This document shows positions 34,423 through 44,811 of a stretch of DNA of 64,000 nt, piece after piece. The notes below the pieces were generated by a model. The model made no database searches and had not been told where the DNA came from. It saw only the letters and a program-made list of their open reading frames with translations. This stretch comes from Pseudomonas lurida (GTDB lineage Bacteria; Pseudomonadota; Gammaproteobacteria; Pseudomonadales; Pseudomonadaceae): positions 1,967,501 to 2,031,500 of the forward strand of contig NZ_PDJB01000001.1 of NCBI RefSeq assembly GCF_002563895.1, given 5' to 3'. The translations under genes and the position numbers were made by a program. Each line of letters starts with the position of its first letter. The first letter of the stretch is position 1.

Positions 34423-35256
34423 ATGACTCACGCTATCCATGTCGATCACTTGAACAAGACCTTTGCGAAGAAATCCGCATTGGTCGACCTCGAACTCACC
34501 ATTGCCTCGGGTGAGATGGTCGCGCTGATTGGCGCTTCCGGTTCCGGCAAGTCCACATTGTTGCGTCACCTGGCGGGCCTGGCCTGTTGCGACAAGAGCA
34601 ACGGCGGCAGCGTCAAGGTGCTGGGCCGGGAAGTGCAGGCCAGTGGGCGCTTGAATGGCAAGGTGCGGCGGTTGCGGGCGGACATCGGCTACATCTTCCA
34701 GCAGTTCAACCTGGTCAATCGCTTGAGTGTGCTCGACAACGTGCTGCTCGGTTGCCTGGGCCGCATGCCGCGCTGGCGTGGCAACCTGGGGTTGTTCAAT
34801 GCCGAAGAGAAGGCCTTTGCCCTCGAATCCCTGGCACGCGTTGGCCTGGCCGATCTGGCTGCACAACGTGCGTCTACCTTGTCTGGCGGCCAGCAGCAGC
34901 GCGTGGCGATTGCCCGCGCGTTGACCCAGCGCGCCGAGGTGATCCTGGCCGATGAACCCATCGCCTCCCTCGACCCGGAGTCGGCGCGCAAGGTCATGGA
35001 GATCCTCGCCGACATCAACCGCCGCGACGGCAAGACCGTGGTGGTGACCCTGCATCAAGTCGATTACGCCATGCGTTATTGCCCACGGGCCGTGGCGCTC
35101 AAGGGCGGGCGTATTCATTTCGACGGGCAGGGCAGCGCGATGAGCAGCCAGTTCCTCAATGATTTGTACGGTGCCGACGTCGACACCAGCCTGATGTTTT
35201 CCGACCAGGCCCGCCACACCACCGTCACCCCTCGGCTGGCCCTGGCGCGCGCTTGA
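34423..35256 (+). CDS. phnC: Phosphonate ABC transporter ATP-binding protein PhnC
   Basis: A 277-residue ABC ATPase with Walker [10 protein letters not shown], signature LSGGQQQR and Walker [16 protein letters not shown]. It energises uptake of phosphonates through PhnE. First gene of a 13-gene phn operon lying about 80 bases downstream of the predicted Pho-regulated promoter. Confidence 0.94.
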   Translation: MTHAIHVDHLNKTFAKKSALVDLELTIASGEMVALIGASGSGKSTLLRHLAGLACCDKSNGGSVKVLGREVQASGRLNGKVRRLRADIGYIFQQFNLVNRLSVLDNVLLGCLGRMPRWRGNLGLFNAEEKAFALESLARVGLADLAAQRASTLSGGQQQRVAIARALTQRAEVILADEPIASLDPESARKVMEILADINRRDGKTVVVTLHQVDYAMRYCPRAVALKGGRIHFDGQGSAMSSQFLNDLYGADVDTSLMFSDQARHTTVTPRLALARA

Positions 35257-35288
35257 AACCCTACTCACGACCCACAGGAATCCCGTCC

Positions 35289-36290
35289 ATGTTCAACCGT
35301 ATCGGCCACGTGTTTCTGTCTGCCGTGCTGCTGGCCAGCGTCGCCATGGGCAATGCCCAGGCCGCCGACAAAGCCATCAACTTCGGCATCATGTCCACCG
35401 AGTCCTCGCAGAACCTCAAGAGCATCTGGCAGCCGTTCCTGGATGACATGCACAAGAAGACCGGCCTGACCATCAACGCCACGTTCGCCTCTGACTACGC
35501 TGGCCTGATCCAGGGCATGCGTTTCAACAAAGTCGACGTGGCCTGGCTCGGCAACAAGGCGGCGATGGAGGCGGTGGACCGTTCCAACGGCGAGATCTTC
35601 GCCCAGACCGCCGCCGCCAACGGTGCTGCCGGTTACTGGAGCGTGCTGATCGTGCGCAAGGACAGCCCGATCAACAACGTCGAAGACATGCTCAAGAACG
35701 CCAAGAACCTGACCTTCGGCAACGGCGACCCGAACTCCACCTCGGGCTACCTGGTGCCGGGCTACTACGTGTTCGCCAAGAACAATGTGGATGCCGCCAC
35801 GGCGTTCAAACGCACGCTGAACTCCAGCCATGAAGTCAACGCGTTGAGTGTGGCCAAGGGGCAGTTGGACGTGGCCACCTTCAACACCGAGAGTTGGGAC
35901 CGTCTTGAGGTCACCCAGCCTGACAAGGCCGCCATGCTCAAGGTGATCTGGAAATCGCCATTGATCCCTGCCGACCCGATGGTGTGGAGCAAGGCGCTGA
36001 GCGACAGCGAGAAGACCAAGATCCGCGACTTCTTCGCCCACTACGGCGACACCGATGAAGAGAAGGCCGTGCTCAAGAACATGCAACTGGGCAAATTCCT
36101 CGCTTCCAACGACGACCAGCTGTTGCCAATCCGCCAACTGGAGCTGTTCAAGCAGCGCACCACCATCAGCGCCGACGACAAGCTGGAAGCGGCTGACAAG
36201 GCCAAGAAGCTCGCCGACATCGATGCCGACCTGGCCAAGCTGCAACAGCGCATCTCCGAGCTGGACAAAAAGACCGCAGCCAACGGCTAA
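35289..36290 (+). CDS. phnD: Phosphonate-binding periplasmic protein PhnD
   Basis: A 333-residue solute-binding protein with a signal peptide ending NAQA-ADK (about residue 26) and the PhnD-type core (FGIMSTESSQNLKSIW, GLIQGMRFNKVDVAWLGNKAA, DPNSTSGYLVP). It captures phosphonates in the periplasm. The C-terminal 40 residues are a charged coiled coil. A REP pair separates it from phnE. Confidence 0.94.
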   Translation: MFNRIGHVFLSAVLLASVAMGNAQAADKAINFGIMSTESSQNLKSIWQPFLDDMHKKTGLTINATFASDYAGLIQGMRFNKVDVAWLGNKAAMEAVDRSNGEIFAQTAAANGAAGYWSVLIVRKDSPINNVEDMLKNAKNLTFGNGDPNSTSGYLVPGYYVFAKNNVDAATAFKRTLNSSHEVNALSVAKGQLDVATFNTESWDRLEVTQPDKAAMLKVIWKSPLIPADPMVWSKALSDSEKTKIRDFFAHYGDTDEEKAVLKNMQLGKFLASNDDQLLPIRQLELFKQRTTISADDKLEAADKAKKLADIDADLAKLQQRISELDKKTAANG

Positions 36291-36295
36291 CCCCC

Positions 36296-36383
36296 GGGGG
36301 AGCGGGCTTGCCCGCGATTGCGGTGCATCAGCCAACACCTGTGTACCTGGCAGACCGCTATCGCAGGCAAGCCGCTCCCACAC
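36296..36383. repeat. REP pair inside the phn operon
   Basis: An inward-facing REP pair (left GGGAGCGGGCTTGCCCGCG, right CGCAGGCAAGCCGCTCCCA) fills most of the 111-base gap between phnD and phnE. The first G of the usual GTGGGAG start is replaced by a G run. Confidence 0.85.
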
Positions 36384-36401
36384 TGAGATTAAGGCGATCC
36401 A

Positions 36402-37184
36402 ATGACTACCTTGCACGCTGAAGCCGTCGGCAAACGCACTTGGCCGCAGTACCTTGGCTGGGGCCTGTTCCTGGTCCTGCTGGCCTGGGCCTGGCATGGC
36501 GCTGAGATGAACCCGCTGGCGTTGTACCGCGATTCCGGAAACATGGCGACCTTCGCCGCCGACTTCTTCCCGCCGGATTTCCACGAATGGCGCGCCTACC
36601 TCAAGGAGATGATCGTCACCGTGCAAATCGCCCTCTGGGGCACGGTGCTGGCCATCGTCTGCTCGGTGCCGCTGGGCATCTTGTGCGCCGACAACATCAC
36701 CCCATGGTGGATCCACCAACCGCTGCGCCGCGTGATGGACGCCTTCCGTTCCATCAACGAAATGGTCTTCGCGATGTTGTTCGTGGTCGCCGTCGGCCTT
36801 GGTCCCTTTGCCGGGGTATTGGCCCTGTGGATCAGCACCACCGGCGTGCTTGCCAAGCTGTTTGCCGAAGCCGTCGAGGCCATCGACCCAGGCCCGGTGG
36901 AAGGCGTACGTGCCACCGGCGCGAGTGCCTTGCAGGAAGTGATCTACGGTGTGATCCCCCAGGTGATGCCGCTGTGGGTGAGCTACGCGCTGTACCGCTT
37001 CGAAGCCAACGTACGTTCGGCCACGGTGGTGGGCATGGTCGGCGCGGGCGGGATCGGCGTGATCCTGTGGGAAAACATCCGCGCTTTCCAGTTCGTCCAA
37101 ACCTGCGCGGTGCTGCTGGTGATCATCGTGGTGGTGAGCTTGATCGACGTGCTGTCCCAACGCCTGCGCAAGCGGTTCATCTGA
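36402..37184 (+). CDS. phnE: Phosphonate ABC transporter permease PhnE
   Basis: A 260-residue permease with about six helices and the BPD-type EAA loop ([24 protein letters not shown]). It forms the membrane channel with PhnC. The ATG at 36402 follows the REP pair by 18 bases with an AAGG-type site. Confidence 0.93.
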   Translation: MTTLHAEAVGKRTWPQYLGWGLFLVLLAWAWHGAEMNPLALYRDSGNMATFAADFFPPDFHEWRAYLKEMIVTVQIALWGTVLAIVCSVPLGILCADNITPWWIHQPLRRVMDAFRSINEMVFAMLFVVAVGLGPFAGVLALWISTTGVLAKLFAEAVEAIDPGPVEGVRATGASALQEVIYGVIPQVMPLWVSYALYRFEANVRSATVVGMVGAGGIGVILWENIRAFQFVQTCAVLLVIIVVVSLIDVLSQRLRKRFI

Positions 37185-37220
37185 CATCGGAGGGGTGCCC
37201 GCGCGGCGCTTTTTTTAAAC

Positions 37221-37925
37221 ATGCAGTTGTCTAGACAAGATGAGCCGGTGTACCGCGAACTCGCGGATATCCTGCGCCGTGAACTGAGCAGCTACCAGGC
37301 CGGCGACTTCCTGCCCGGCGAAGTGCACATGGCCGAGCGCTTTGGCGTCAACCGCCATACCTTGCGCCGCGCCATCGACGAGTTGGTGTTCGAAGGCAGC
37401 CTGTTGCGTCGCCAGGGCAAGGGCACCCAGGTGCTCGACCGCCCCCTGATTTACGCGATGGGCGCCGAGACCTCCTACAGCCAGTCATTGTCCGCCCAGG
37501 GCGTGGGTGTGCAGGCCGTGTTGCTCAAGCGCCGCTATTGCTACGCCAGTCGCGACGAAGCGCAGCACCTGGGCATTGCCGAGATGGCGCCCATGATCGA
37601 GCTGCAAACCCTGCGCAAGCTCGACCACCAGCCCGTCAGCCTGATCCGCCATCGTTACTGCGCCAGCCGTGCGCCGCTGCTGGCCGACTACAACGGTGGT
37701 TCCTTGCGCCAGTACTTGCGTGAGCGCGACCTGCCGTTGACGCGCACCCAAAGCCTGATCGGCGCGCGTTTGCCCAACCGTGATGAAGCCGCGCTGCTGC
37801 TGATGCCCCGGCACTTGCCGGCCCTCACCGTCTTTACCCTTTCCTGCGATCACGACGGCCGCCCGGTGGAGCTGGCGCAGTCCACCAGCCGTTCGGACCG
37901 CTTCCAGTACCAGGTGGTGACTTGA
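37221..37925 (+). CDS. phnF: GntR/HutC-family regulator PhnF
   Basis: A 234-residue repressor with an N-terminal winged helix (about 8-75, FGVNRHTLRRAIDEL) and a C-terminal UTRA ligand-binding domain (about 95-230). In the phn context it is expected to respond to a phosphonate-related ligand or phosphate state. A perfect 12-bp palindrome lies within codons 3-6, a candidate autoregulatory operator. The stop overlaps the phnG start. Confidence 0.9.
   Translation: MQLSRQDEPVYRELADILRRELSSYQAGDFLPGEVHMAERFGVNRHTLRRAIDELVFEGSLLRRQGKGTQVLDRPLIYAMGAETSYSQSLSAQGVGVQAVLLKRRYCYASRDEAQHLGIAEMAPMIELQTLRKLDHQPVSLIRHRYCASRAPLLADYNGGSLRQYLRERDLPLTRTQSLIGARLPNRDEAALLLMPRHLPALTVFTLSCDHDGRPVELAQSTSRSDRFQYQVVT
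37227..37238. promoter_or_regulatory. Palindrome TTGTCTAGACAA inside the phnF 5' coding end
   Basis: A perfect 12-bp palindrome within the first codons of phnF. Its TTGT-N4-ACAA form resembles HutC-type operators. PhnF binding here is inferred from position and family. Confidence 0.5.
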
Positions 37926-38374
37926 TGGAGCCTTTGATGAGCCTGTCCCAGCGTCAACATTGGATCGGTGTGCTTGCCCGCGCCCAGCTCAATGAATTGC
38001 AACCTCACGAAGCGGCATTGAAGGATGCCGAATATCAGCTGATCCGCGCCCCGGAAATCGGCATGACCCTGGTGCGTGGCCGCATGGGCGGTAATGGCGC
38101 GCCGTTCAACGTCGGCGAAATGAGCGTGACCCGTTGCGTGGTGCGCCTGGCCGATGGGCGCACCGGCTACAGCTACCTGGCCGGGCGCGACAAGGTCCAT
38201 GCCGAGCTGGCCGCCCTGGCGGATGCCCATCTGCAAGGCGCTCATCCAAGCACTTGGCTCAGCGACCTGATCACCGCGCTGGCCAATACCCAGGCACAAC
38301 GGCGGGCGCAAAAAGACGCCGACACCGCGGCCACCAAGGTCGAGTTCTTCACCCTGGTGCGAGGAGAAAACTGA
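37925..38374 (+). CDS. phnG: C-P lyase core subunit PhnG
   Basis: A 149-residue subunit of the PhnGHIJ core complex. With PhnI and PhnH it attaches phosphonate to the ribose of ATP, releasing adenine. The ATG at 37925 overlaps the phnF stop (TGATG); a second ATG four codons later is an alternative. RQHWIGVLARA and GRTGYSYLAGRD are typical. Confidence 0.92.
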   Translation: MEPLMSLSQRQHWIGVLARAQLNELQPHEAALKDAEYQLIRAPEIGMTLVRGRMGGNGAPFNVGEMSVTRCVVRLADGRTGYSYLAGRDKVHAELAALADAHLQGAHPSTWLSDLITALANTQAQRRAQKDADTAATKVEFFTLVRGEN

Positions 38375-38964
38375 TGAATGCTCAGCTGTTGCAACCGGCG
38401 TTTGTCGACCCGGTACTCGATGCCCAACGCGGTTTTCGCGCTGCGCTCAAAGCCTTGGCCGAACCGGGCCTGATCCAGCACCTGCCGTCTGCGCCGTGCC
38501 TCGACGGCCTGGCGCCCGCCACGTACGCCTTATGCCTGGCGCTGCTGGATGGCGACACGCCGCTGTGGCTGGCACCCCGTTTCGACACGCCGCTGATCCG
38601 CGCCAACCTGGCCTTCCACTGCGGCTGCCCGCTAACGCAAAACCGTGAGGACGCCGCGTTCGCGCTGCTCGATGAACAGGACCTGCTCGACCTCAGCGGC
38701 TTTGACCACGGCAATGACCGCTACCCCGATCAATCCTGCACCTTGCTCGTGCAGCTCACCGACCTGGAAGCCGGTCGCGGCCTGATCTGGCGCGGCCCGG
38801 GCATCAAGGCCCAGCGCCAGGTGCACCTGCCGGTGCCAACCGCCTTCTGGCACGAGCGCCGGCGCCGCGAAGCCTTCCCCCGTGGCCTGGATGTGCTGTT
38901 TGCCGCCGGCCATCACCTGATCGGGCTGCCGCGCAGCAGCCGCATCGCAGAGGAGCACGCCTGA
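38374..38964 (+). CDS. phnH: C-P lyase core subunit PhnH
   Basis: A 196-residue PhnH, the pyridoxal-transferase-like structural subunit that dimerises within the core. The start overlaps the phnG stop and the end overlaps the phnI start, both by one base in TGATG junctions. FVDPVLDAQRGFRAALKALA is the family N-terminus. Confidence 0.92.
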   Translation: MNAQLLQPAFVDPVLDAQRGFRAALKALAEPGLIQHLPSAPCLDGLAPATYALCLALLDGDTPLWLAPRFDTPLIRANLAFHCGCPLTQNREDAAFALLDEQDLLDLSGFDHGNDRYPDQSCTLLVQLTDLEAGRGLIWRGPGIKAQRQVHLPVPTAFWHERRRREAFPRGLDVLFAAGHHLIGLPRSSRIAEEHA

Positions 38965-40040
38965 TGTACGTAGCCGTCAAAGGTGGCGAACAGGCCATCG
39001 ACAATGCCCACCGCCTGCTGGCAAAAAAGCGCCGTGGCGATACGGCGATTCCTGAATTGAGCGTGACGCAAATCCGCGAGCAATTGCCCCTGGCCGTGGC
39101 GCGGGTGATGACCGAAGGTTCGCTGTTCGACGAAGAGCTCGCCGCGCTCGCGATCAAGCAAGCGGCGGGGGACCTGGTGGAAGCGATCTTCCTGCTGCGC
39201 GCCTACCGCACCACGCTGCCGCGCTTCAGCCCGAGCCTGCCGATCGACACTGCGCAGATGTCGTTGAGCCGGCGTCTGTCGGCTACGTTCAAGGACGTGC
39301 CCGGCGGCCAACTGCTCGGCCCGACCTTCGACTACACCCATCGACTGCTGGATTTTGCGCTGCTCGCCGAGGGCCAGCACCCCGGCCCGCAGACCACGCC
39401 GGGCGCGGCGTTGGAAGCCTGCCCACGCGTACTGGGTCTACTCGCCAAAGAAGGCCTGATCAAGAACGAAGCCGACGACAACGCCAGCGTCGCCGACATC
39501 ACCCGTGACCCGCTGGAATACCCCGCCAGCCGCGCCGAGCGCCTGCAAGCGCTGGCTCGTGGCGATGAAGGTTTCCTGTTGGCGCTGGGTTACTCGACCC
39601 AGCGTGGCTACGGCCGCAACCACCCGTTTGCCGGCGAGATCCGTATCGGCGAGGTGGACGTGTGGATCGAGCCCGAAGAGCTGGGTTTCCCCATCTGCCT
39701 GGGCAGCATCGAAGTGACCGAATGCGAGATGGTCAACCAGTTCGTCGGCTCGGCCACCGAACTGGCGCAGTTCACCCGCGGCTACGGCCTGGCGTTCGGG
39801 CATGCCGAGCGCAAGGCCATGGGCATGGCATTGGTCGACCGCTCGCTACGCGCCGGGGAATACAACGAAGAGATCGTCTCCCCGGCCCAGCGCGAGGAGT
39901 TCGTGCTGGCTCACTGCGACAACGTCGAGGCCGCAGGCTTCGTCTCGCACCTCAAATTACCGCACTACGTGGACTTCCAGTCCGAACTGGAACTGATCCG
40001 CAAACTGCGCCAACCGGCCGAGGGCCCAAGCCATGAATGA
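38964..40040 (+). CDS. phnI: C-P lyase core subunit PhnI
   Basis: A 358-residue subunit with the nucleosidase activity that exchanges the adenine of ATP for phosphonate, assisted by PhnG and PhnH. MYVAVKGGEQAIDNAHRLLAKKRRGD and the GYGLAFGHAERKAM region are characteristic. Overlaps phnJ by 8 bases. Confidence 0.94.
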   Translation: MYVAVKGGEQAIDNAHRLLAKKRRGDTAIPELSVTQIREQLPLAVARVMTEGSLFDEELAALAIKQAAGDLVEAIFLLRAYRTTLPRFSPSLPIDTAQMSLSRRLSATFKDVPGGQLLGPTFDYTHRLLDFALLAEGQHPGPQTTPGAALEACPRVLGLLAKEGLIKNEADDNASVADITRDPLEYPASRAERLQALARGDEGFLLALGYSTQRGYGRNHPFAGEIRIGEVDVWIEPEELGFPICLGSIEVTECEMVNQFVGSATELAQFTRGYGLAFGHAERKAMGMALVDRSLRAGEYNEEIVSPAQREEFVLAHCDNVEAAGFVSHLKLPHYVDFQSELELIRKLRQPAEGPSHE

Positions 40041-40875
40041 CACGGCCTACAACTTCGCCTACCTAGACGAACAGACCAAACGCATGATCCGCCGCGCCTT
40101 GCTCAAGGCCGTGGCGATCCCCGGTTACCAGGTGCCGTTCGGGGGCCGCGAGATGCCATTGCCCTACGGCTGGGGCACTGGCGGCATGCAATTGACGGCC
40201 GCCATCCTGGGGGCGGACGACGTGCTCAAGGTCATCGATCAGGGGGCGGACGACACCACCAATGCGGTCTCCATCCGTCGGTTCTTCGCCCGCACCGCAG
40301 GTATCGCCACGACCGATGCGACCCCGCAAGCGACGGTGATCCAGACCCGCCACCGTATCCCGGAGACGCCGTTGCAGGCCAACCAGATCATGGTCTACCA
40401 GGTGCCGATCCCGGAGCCGCTGCGCTTCATCGAGCCCTCGGAAACCGAGACCCGCACCATGCATGCGCTCAACGACTACGGGGTGATGCACGTGAAGCTC
40501 TACGAGGACATCGCCACCTTCGGCCATATCGCCACCAGCTACGCCTACCCGGTGATGGTCGACGAGCGCTACGTGATGGACCCGTCGCCGATTCCCAAAT
40601 TCGACAACCCCAAGCTCGACATGAGCCCGGCGCTGATGCTGTTCGGCGCCGGTCGCGAAAAGCGTCTGTACGCCGTGCCGCCCTACACCGAAGTCACCAG
40701 CCTCGACTTTGAAGACCACCCGTTCGCCGTGCAGAAGTGGGAACACAACTGCGCCATCTGCGGCAGCCACGAATCGTTCCTCGATGAGCTGATTCTCGAC
40801 GACGCCGGGGCCCAGCGCTTTGTGTGCTCTGACACGTGGTACTGCGCGCAACGCGTCAAGGAGAAAACCCAGTGA
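40033..40875 (+). CDS. phnJ: Radical-SAM C-P lyase PhnJ
   Basis: A 280-residue catalytic subunit that cleaves the C-P bond of the ribose phosphonate, yielding alkane and a cyclic phosphate. The four C-terminal cysteines Cys240, Cys243, Cys265 and Cys271 show the unusual CxxC-x21-C-x5-C spacing of PhnJ [4Fe-4S] binding and the thiyl-radical cysteine. All key residues are present, so the enzyme should be active. Confidence 0.96.
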   Translation: MNDTAYNFAYLDEQTKRMIRRALLKAVAIPGYQVPFGGREMPLPYGWGTGGMQLTAAILGADDVLKVIDQGADDTTNAVSIRRFFARTAGIATTDATPQATVIQTRHRIPETPLQANQIMVYQVPIPEPLRFIEPSETETRTMHALNDYGVMHVKLYEDIATFGHIATSYAYPVMVDERYVMDPSPIPKFDNPKLDMSPALMLFGAGREKRLYAVPPYTEVTSLDFEDHPFAVQKWEHNCAICGSHESFLDELILDDAGAQRFVCSDTWYCAQRVKEKTQ

Positions 40876-41645
40876 GCCAGCCTTTGCTACACGTGCGTGA
40901 CCTGTCGTTGCTCTATGGCCCGGAGAAGGGTTGCCAAGGCGTCAGCTTCGACCTGTACCCCGGCGAAGTGCTGGGTATCGTCGGCGAGTCCGGCTCGGGC
41001 AAATCCACCTTGCTCTCGCTGTTGAGCGGGCGCCTGCCACCGCAGGCCGGCAGCATCGGCTACCGCAGCAAGGACGGCGAATGGCTCGACCTCTACAGCG
41101 CCAGTGAAGCCGAGCGCCGCACCTTGCTGCGCACCGAGTGGGGCTTCGTCGAGCAGAACCCCCGCGATGGGTTGCGCATGGGCGTGTCGGCCGGCGCGAA
41201 TATCGGCGAGCGCCTGATGGCCCAGGGCGTGCGCAATTACCAGCAACTGCGCGGCGCCGGCCTCGACTGGTTGGGCCAGGTGGAAATCGACCCGCAACGC
41301 ATCGATGACTTGCCGCGCACCTTCTCCGGCGGCATGCAGCAGCGCCTGCAGATCGCCCGCAACCTCGTCTCCAGCCCACGCCTGGTGTTTATGGACGAGC
41401 CCACCGGCGGCCTGGACGTGTCGGTGCAAGCCCGCCTGCTAGACCTGCTGCGCGGCCTGGTGCGTGAGCTGGATCTGGCGGTGGTGATCGTCACCCACGA
41501 CCTGGCCGTTGCACGCCTGCTGGCCGACCGCCTGATGGTGATGCGTCGCTCGCGGGTGGTGGAGACCGGGCTCACCGACCAGATCCTCGACGATCCACAG
41601 CACCCTTACTCTCAACTGCTGGTGTCTTCGGTATTGCAGCCATGA
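40872..41645 (+). CDS. phnK: ABC-type protein PhnK of the C-P lyase complex
   Basis: A 257-residue ATPase with Walker [10 protein letters not shown], signature FSGGMQQR and Walker [15 protein letters not shown]. PhnK docks on the PhnGHIJ core rather than on a transporter. The GTG start overlaps the phnJ stop (GTGA), which rules out the longer upstream frame. Confidence 0.93.
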   Translation: MSQPLLHVRDLSLLYGPEKGCQGVSFDLYPGEVLGIVGESGSGKSTLLSLLSGRLPPQAGSIGYRSKDGEWLDLYSASEAERRTLLRTEWGFVEQNPRDGLRMGVSAGANIGERLMAQGVRNYQQLRGAGLDWLGQVEIDPQRIDDLPRTFSGGMQQRLQIARNLVSSPRLVFMDEPTGGLDVSVQARLLDLLRGLVRELDLAVVIVTHDLAVARLLADRLMVMRRSRVVETGLTDQILDDPQHPYSQLLVSSVLQP

Positions 41646-42364
41646 TGAATGCCTTGATCGAGGTCCGTGACCTCTCGAAAACCTTCACCCTGCACCAGCA
41701 GAGCGGCGTGGTGCTCAACGTGCTGCGTGGGGTTGAGTTCAGTGTGCGGGGCGCCGAATGCCTGGTGCTGCACGGCCAGTCCGGCGCGGGTAAAAGCACC
41801 TTGCTGCGCACCTTGTACGGCAACTATCTGCCGGCGGGTGGCAGCATTCGTGTGCAACATGCCGGCGAGTGGCTGGAGTTGGTCGGCGCCGAACCCCGCG
41901 ACATTCTCCAGGTGCGCCAACAGACTCTCGGTTACGTCAGCCAATTCCTGCGCGTGATCCCCCGTGTCGCCTGCCTGGATGTGGTGATGGAGCCGGCCCT
42001 GGCCCGTGGCTGGTCCAAGGCGAATGCGCAGTCGCGCGCCGAACACCTGCTGACCCGCCTGAACATCCCCCAGCGCCTCTGGCAACTGGCGCCCGGCACC
42101 TTCTCCGGTGGTGAGCAACAGCGCGTCAACATCGCTCGCGGCTTCATGGTCGATTGGCCGGTGATGTTGCTGGATGAACCCACTGCATCCCTGGACGACA
42201 ACAACCGCCAGGTGGTGCTGGAACTGATGAACGAAGCCAAGGCCGGCGGTGCCGCGCTGATCGGCATCTTCCACGACCGCGCAGTTCGTGAAGCCGTCGC
42301 CGACCGCCATCTCGACATGACCCCAACGCCTGTTGCACCAGAGGAATACGCCCATGCCCGCTGA
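41642..42364 (+). CDS. phnL: ABC-type protein PhnL of the C-P lyase complex
   Basis: A 240-residue ATPase with Walker [10 protein letters not shown], signature FSGGEQQRV and Walker [13 protein letters not shown]. It forms a heterodimer with PhnK on the core complex. The first of two ATG codons overlaps the phnK stop; the 3' end overlaps phnM by 11 bases. Confidence 0.93.
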   Translation: MMNALIEVRDLSKTFTLHQQSGVVLNVLRGVEFSVRGAECLVLHGQSGAGKSTLLRTLYGNYLPAGGSIRVQHAGEWLELVGAEPRDILQVRQQTLGYVSQFLRVIPRVACLDVVMEPALARGWSKANAQSRAEHLLTRLNIPQRLWQLAPGTFSGGEQQRVNIARGFMVDWPVMLLDEPTASLDDNNRQVVLELMNEAKAGGAALIGIFHDRAVREAVADRHLDMTPTPVAPEEYAHAR

Positions 42365-43499
42365 ACAGATCCTCAGTAATGCCCAGATCGTCACGGCGGA
42401 TCGCATGTTCCTGGGGGCCTTGGTACTGCGCGACGGCAAGATCGTCGACATCGCCGAAGGCCGCAGCCAGTTGCCCCAGGCCCAGGACCTGGGCGGTGAT
42501 TACCTGCTGCCGGGCCTGGTGGAGTTGCACACCGACAACCTGGAAAAACACATGACCCCGCGTCCCGGCGTGGACTGGCCGTCGACTTCGGCGGTGCTCA
42601 GCCACGATGCACAGATCATCGCGGCCGGTATCACCACGGTCTTCGACGCGGTGTCCATCGGCGACGTGAACCCCAAGGGCAACCGCATGAAGAAGCTGCC
42701 GGCGATGCTCGACGCTATCGCCCAGGCGGAAGGCGCCGGCCTGACCCGCGCCGAGCACCACCTGCACCTGCGCTGCGAGTTGTGTCACCCGGACACCCTG
42801 AGTGTGTTCCGCGACCTGGTGGAAAACCCGCTGGTGCAACTGGTGTCGGTGATGGACCATTCGCCGGGCCAGCGCCAGTTCGTGCTCGAATCCAAGTACC
42901 GTGAGTACTACATGGGCAAGTACCACCTGAACGACGAAACCATGGACGCGTTCATCGTGCTGCAAAAGGCCAACTCGCTGGCGTACAGCGACCGCTACCG
43001 GGCGGCCATCGTCGAGCATTGCCTGGCGCGCGGCCTGTCGGTGGCCAGCCATGACGACGCAACCCTCGCGCATGTGCAAGAGTCGGCGCGCTACGGCATG
43101 ACCATTGCCGAATTCCCCACCACCCTGGAAGCCGCGAAGGGCTGCCAGGCACTGAACATGAAAGTCTTGATGGGCGCGCCGAACGTGGTGCGCGGTGGGT
43201 CGCACTCGGGTAATGTGGCCGCCGCGGGCCTGGCAGCCGAGGGATTGCTGGATATACTTTCCAGCGACTACTACCCGGCCAGCCTGTTGCAGGCTGCGTT
43301 TGTGCTGGCCGACCAGCAGGACGGCGGCGACCTGTCGCGAGCGGTCAAGATGATCAGCCTGGCGCCCGCGCAAGCGGCCGGCCTCGAGGATCGCGGAGAA
43401 ATTGCGATTGGCCTGCGCGCCGACCTGGTCCAGGCCCGCAGCCGCGAAGGGCTCCCGGTGGTGCAACAAGTATGGCGACAAGCGAAGAGGGTGTTTTGA
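42354..43499 (+). CDS. phnM: RPnTP hydrolase PhnM
   Basis: A 381-residue amidohydrolase-fold enzyme that removes pyrophosphate from ribose phosphonate triphosphate. The metal motif [12 protein letters not shown] and SHDDATLAH are visible. The ATG at 42354 lies inside the phnL end. Upstream frame extension is not conserved. Confidence 0.93.
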   Translation: MPAEQILSNAQIVTADRMFLGALVLRDGKIVDIAEGRSQLPQAQDLGGDYLLPGLVELHTDNLEKHMTPRPGVDWPSTSAVLSHDAQIIAAGITTVFDAVSIGDVNPKGNRMKKLPAMLDAIAQAEGAGLTRAEHHLHLRCELCHPDTLSVFRDLVENPLVQLVSVMDHSPGQRQFVLESKYREYYMGKYHLNDETMDAFIVLQKANSLAYSDRYRAAIVEHCLARGLSVASHDDATLAHVQESARYGMTIAEFPTTLEAAKGCQALNMKVLMGAPNVVRGGSHSGNVAAAGLAAEGLLDILSSDYYPASLLQAAFVLADQQDGGDLSRAVKMISLAPAQAAGLEDRGEIAIGLRADLVQARSREGLPVVQQVWRQAKRVF

Positions 43500-44071
43500 T
43501 GGCAGGCAGGTTGATCTATCTCATCGGGCCCTCCGGCTCGGGCAAGGACAGCCTGCTGGATGCCGCACGTCCCCGTCTGGCCGAGCGCGGTTGCCGCATC
43601 GTGCGCCGCGTCATCACCCGCTCGGCGGAAGCGGTGGGCGAGGCGGCGCAGGGAGTGAGCCCGGAGCAGTTTGCCGCGTTGCAGGCCGACGGCGCATTTG
43701 CCCTCAGCTGGCAGGCGAACGGCTTGTCCTACGGCATTCCCAGGGCGATCGACGACTGGCTGGCGGCGGGGGATGACGTGCTGGTCAACGGCTCCCGGGC
43801 GCACCTGGCCCAGACGCGTGAACGTTACCCCACGTCGTTGGTGTTACTGCTCACGGTCGATCAGGCTGTGTTGCGCCAACGCTTGATCGCACGCGGGCGC
43901 GAGGCGTTGGTGGACATCGAGGCGCGCCTGGCACGCAATGCGCGGTTCACGGCTGACTTGATCGCCGGTAACGGCGCGGGGTTGTTTGTACTGGACAACT
44001 CCGGGCCGCTGGCACATACGGTCGAACGCCTGCTGTGCTGCCTGGACCACGGGCACTCGGCATGCGCCTGA
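43499..44071 (+). CDS. phnN: Ribose 1,5-bisphosphokinase PhnN
   Basis: A 190-residue P-loop kinase (Walker A GPSGSGKDSLLD) that turns ribose 1,5-bisphosphate into PRPP, returning the ribose to central metabolism. Start and end overlap phnM (ATGA-type) and phnP. Confidence 0.93.
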   Translation: MAGRLIYLIGPSGSGKDSLLDAARPRLAERGCRIVRRVITRSAEAVGEAAQGVSPEQFAALQADGAFALSWQANGLSYGIPRAIDDWLAAGDDVLVNGSRAHLAQTRERYPTSLVLLLTVDQAVLRQRLIARGREALVDIEARLARNARFTADLIAGNGAGLFVLDNSGPLAHTVERLLCCLDHGHSACA

Positions 44072-44811
44072 CACTGCTGGGCACCGGCGACGCGCGGCAA
44101 GTCCCGGTGTATGGCTGCGAGTGTGCTGCGTGCGGGTTGGCGCGCAGCGATGCCACCTTGCGCCGGCGCCCGTGCAGCGCACTGATCGAATGCGGCGACC
44201 AGCGCTGGTTGATCGACAGCGGCCTGCCCGACCTCACCGAACGCTTCCCGCCGCGCAGTTTCAACGGGATTTTCCAGACCCACTATCACGCCGACCATGC
44301 CCAGGGCCTGCTGCACCTGCGCTGGGGGCAAGGGCTGGTGATTCCGGTACACGGGCCGGCGGATCCGGAGGGTTTGTCCGACCTCTACAAGCATCCGGGC
44401 ATCCTGGATTTCAGCCAGCCATTCAGCGAATTCGAAACCCGCCAGTTTGGCGCACTGAGCGTCACGGCGTTGCCGTTGCAGCATTCCAAACCGACCCTCG
44501 GTTACCTGCTGGAAGGCGAGGGGCGGCGCATCGCCTACCTCACCGACACCGTCGGCCTGCCGCCGGCGACCCTGGCCTGGCTGCAACGCGACCCGCTGGA
44601 CGTGCTGGTGCTGGATTGCTCCATGCCGCCGCAGCCGCAGGCACCGCGCAATCACAATGACCTGACGCTGGCGTTGCAGAGCATCGAGGACACTGGCGCG
44701 CAGGTGGGCGTACTGACCCACGTGGGGCATACGCTGGATGCGTGGTTGCTGGTGCACAGGTCGAGTCTGCCGCGTAATGTCACCGTGGGCAGGGATGGAT
44801 GTGTGTTGTAG
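44062..44811 (+). CDS. phnP: Phosphoribosyl cyclic phosphodiesterase PhnP
   Basis: A 249-residue metallo-beta-lactamase-fold enzyme that opens 5-phosphoribosyl 1,2-cyclic phosphate. The metal motif THYHADHAQG and LTHVGHTLD, plus an N-terminal structural zinc cluster (CECAACG), are present. Last gene of the operon; phnO (aminoalkylphosphonate N-acetyltransferase) is absent between N and P. No clear terminator follows within 150 bases. Confidence 0.94.
   Translation: MRLTLLGTGDARQVPVYGCECAACGLARSDATLRRRPCSALIECGDQRWLIDSGLPDLTERFPPRSFNGIFQTHYHADHAQGLLHLRWGQGLVIPVHGPADPEGLSDLYKHPGILDFSQPFSEFETRQFGALSVTALPLQHSKPTLGYLLEGEGRRIAYLTDTVGLPPATLAWLQRDPLDVLVLDCSMPPQPQAPRNHNDLTLALQSIEDTGAQVGVLTHVGHTLDAWLLVHRSSLPRNVTVGRDGCVL

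Noticed and set aside
35265..37187. 640-residue open frame opposite phnD and phnE
   Set aside because: Spans two genes and a REP pair antisense and lacks any domain.
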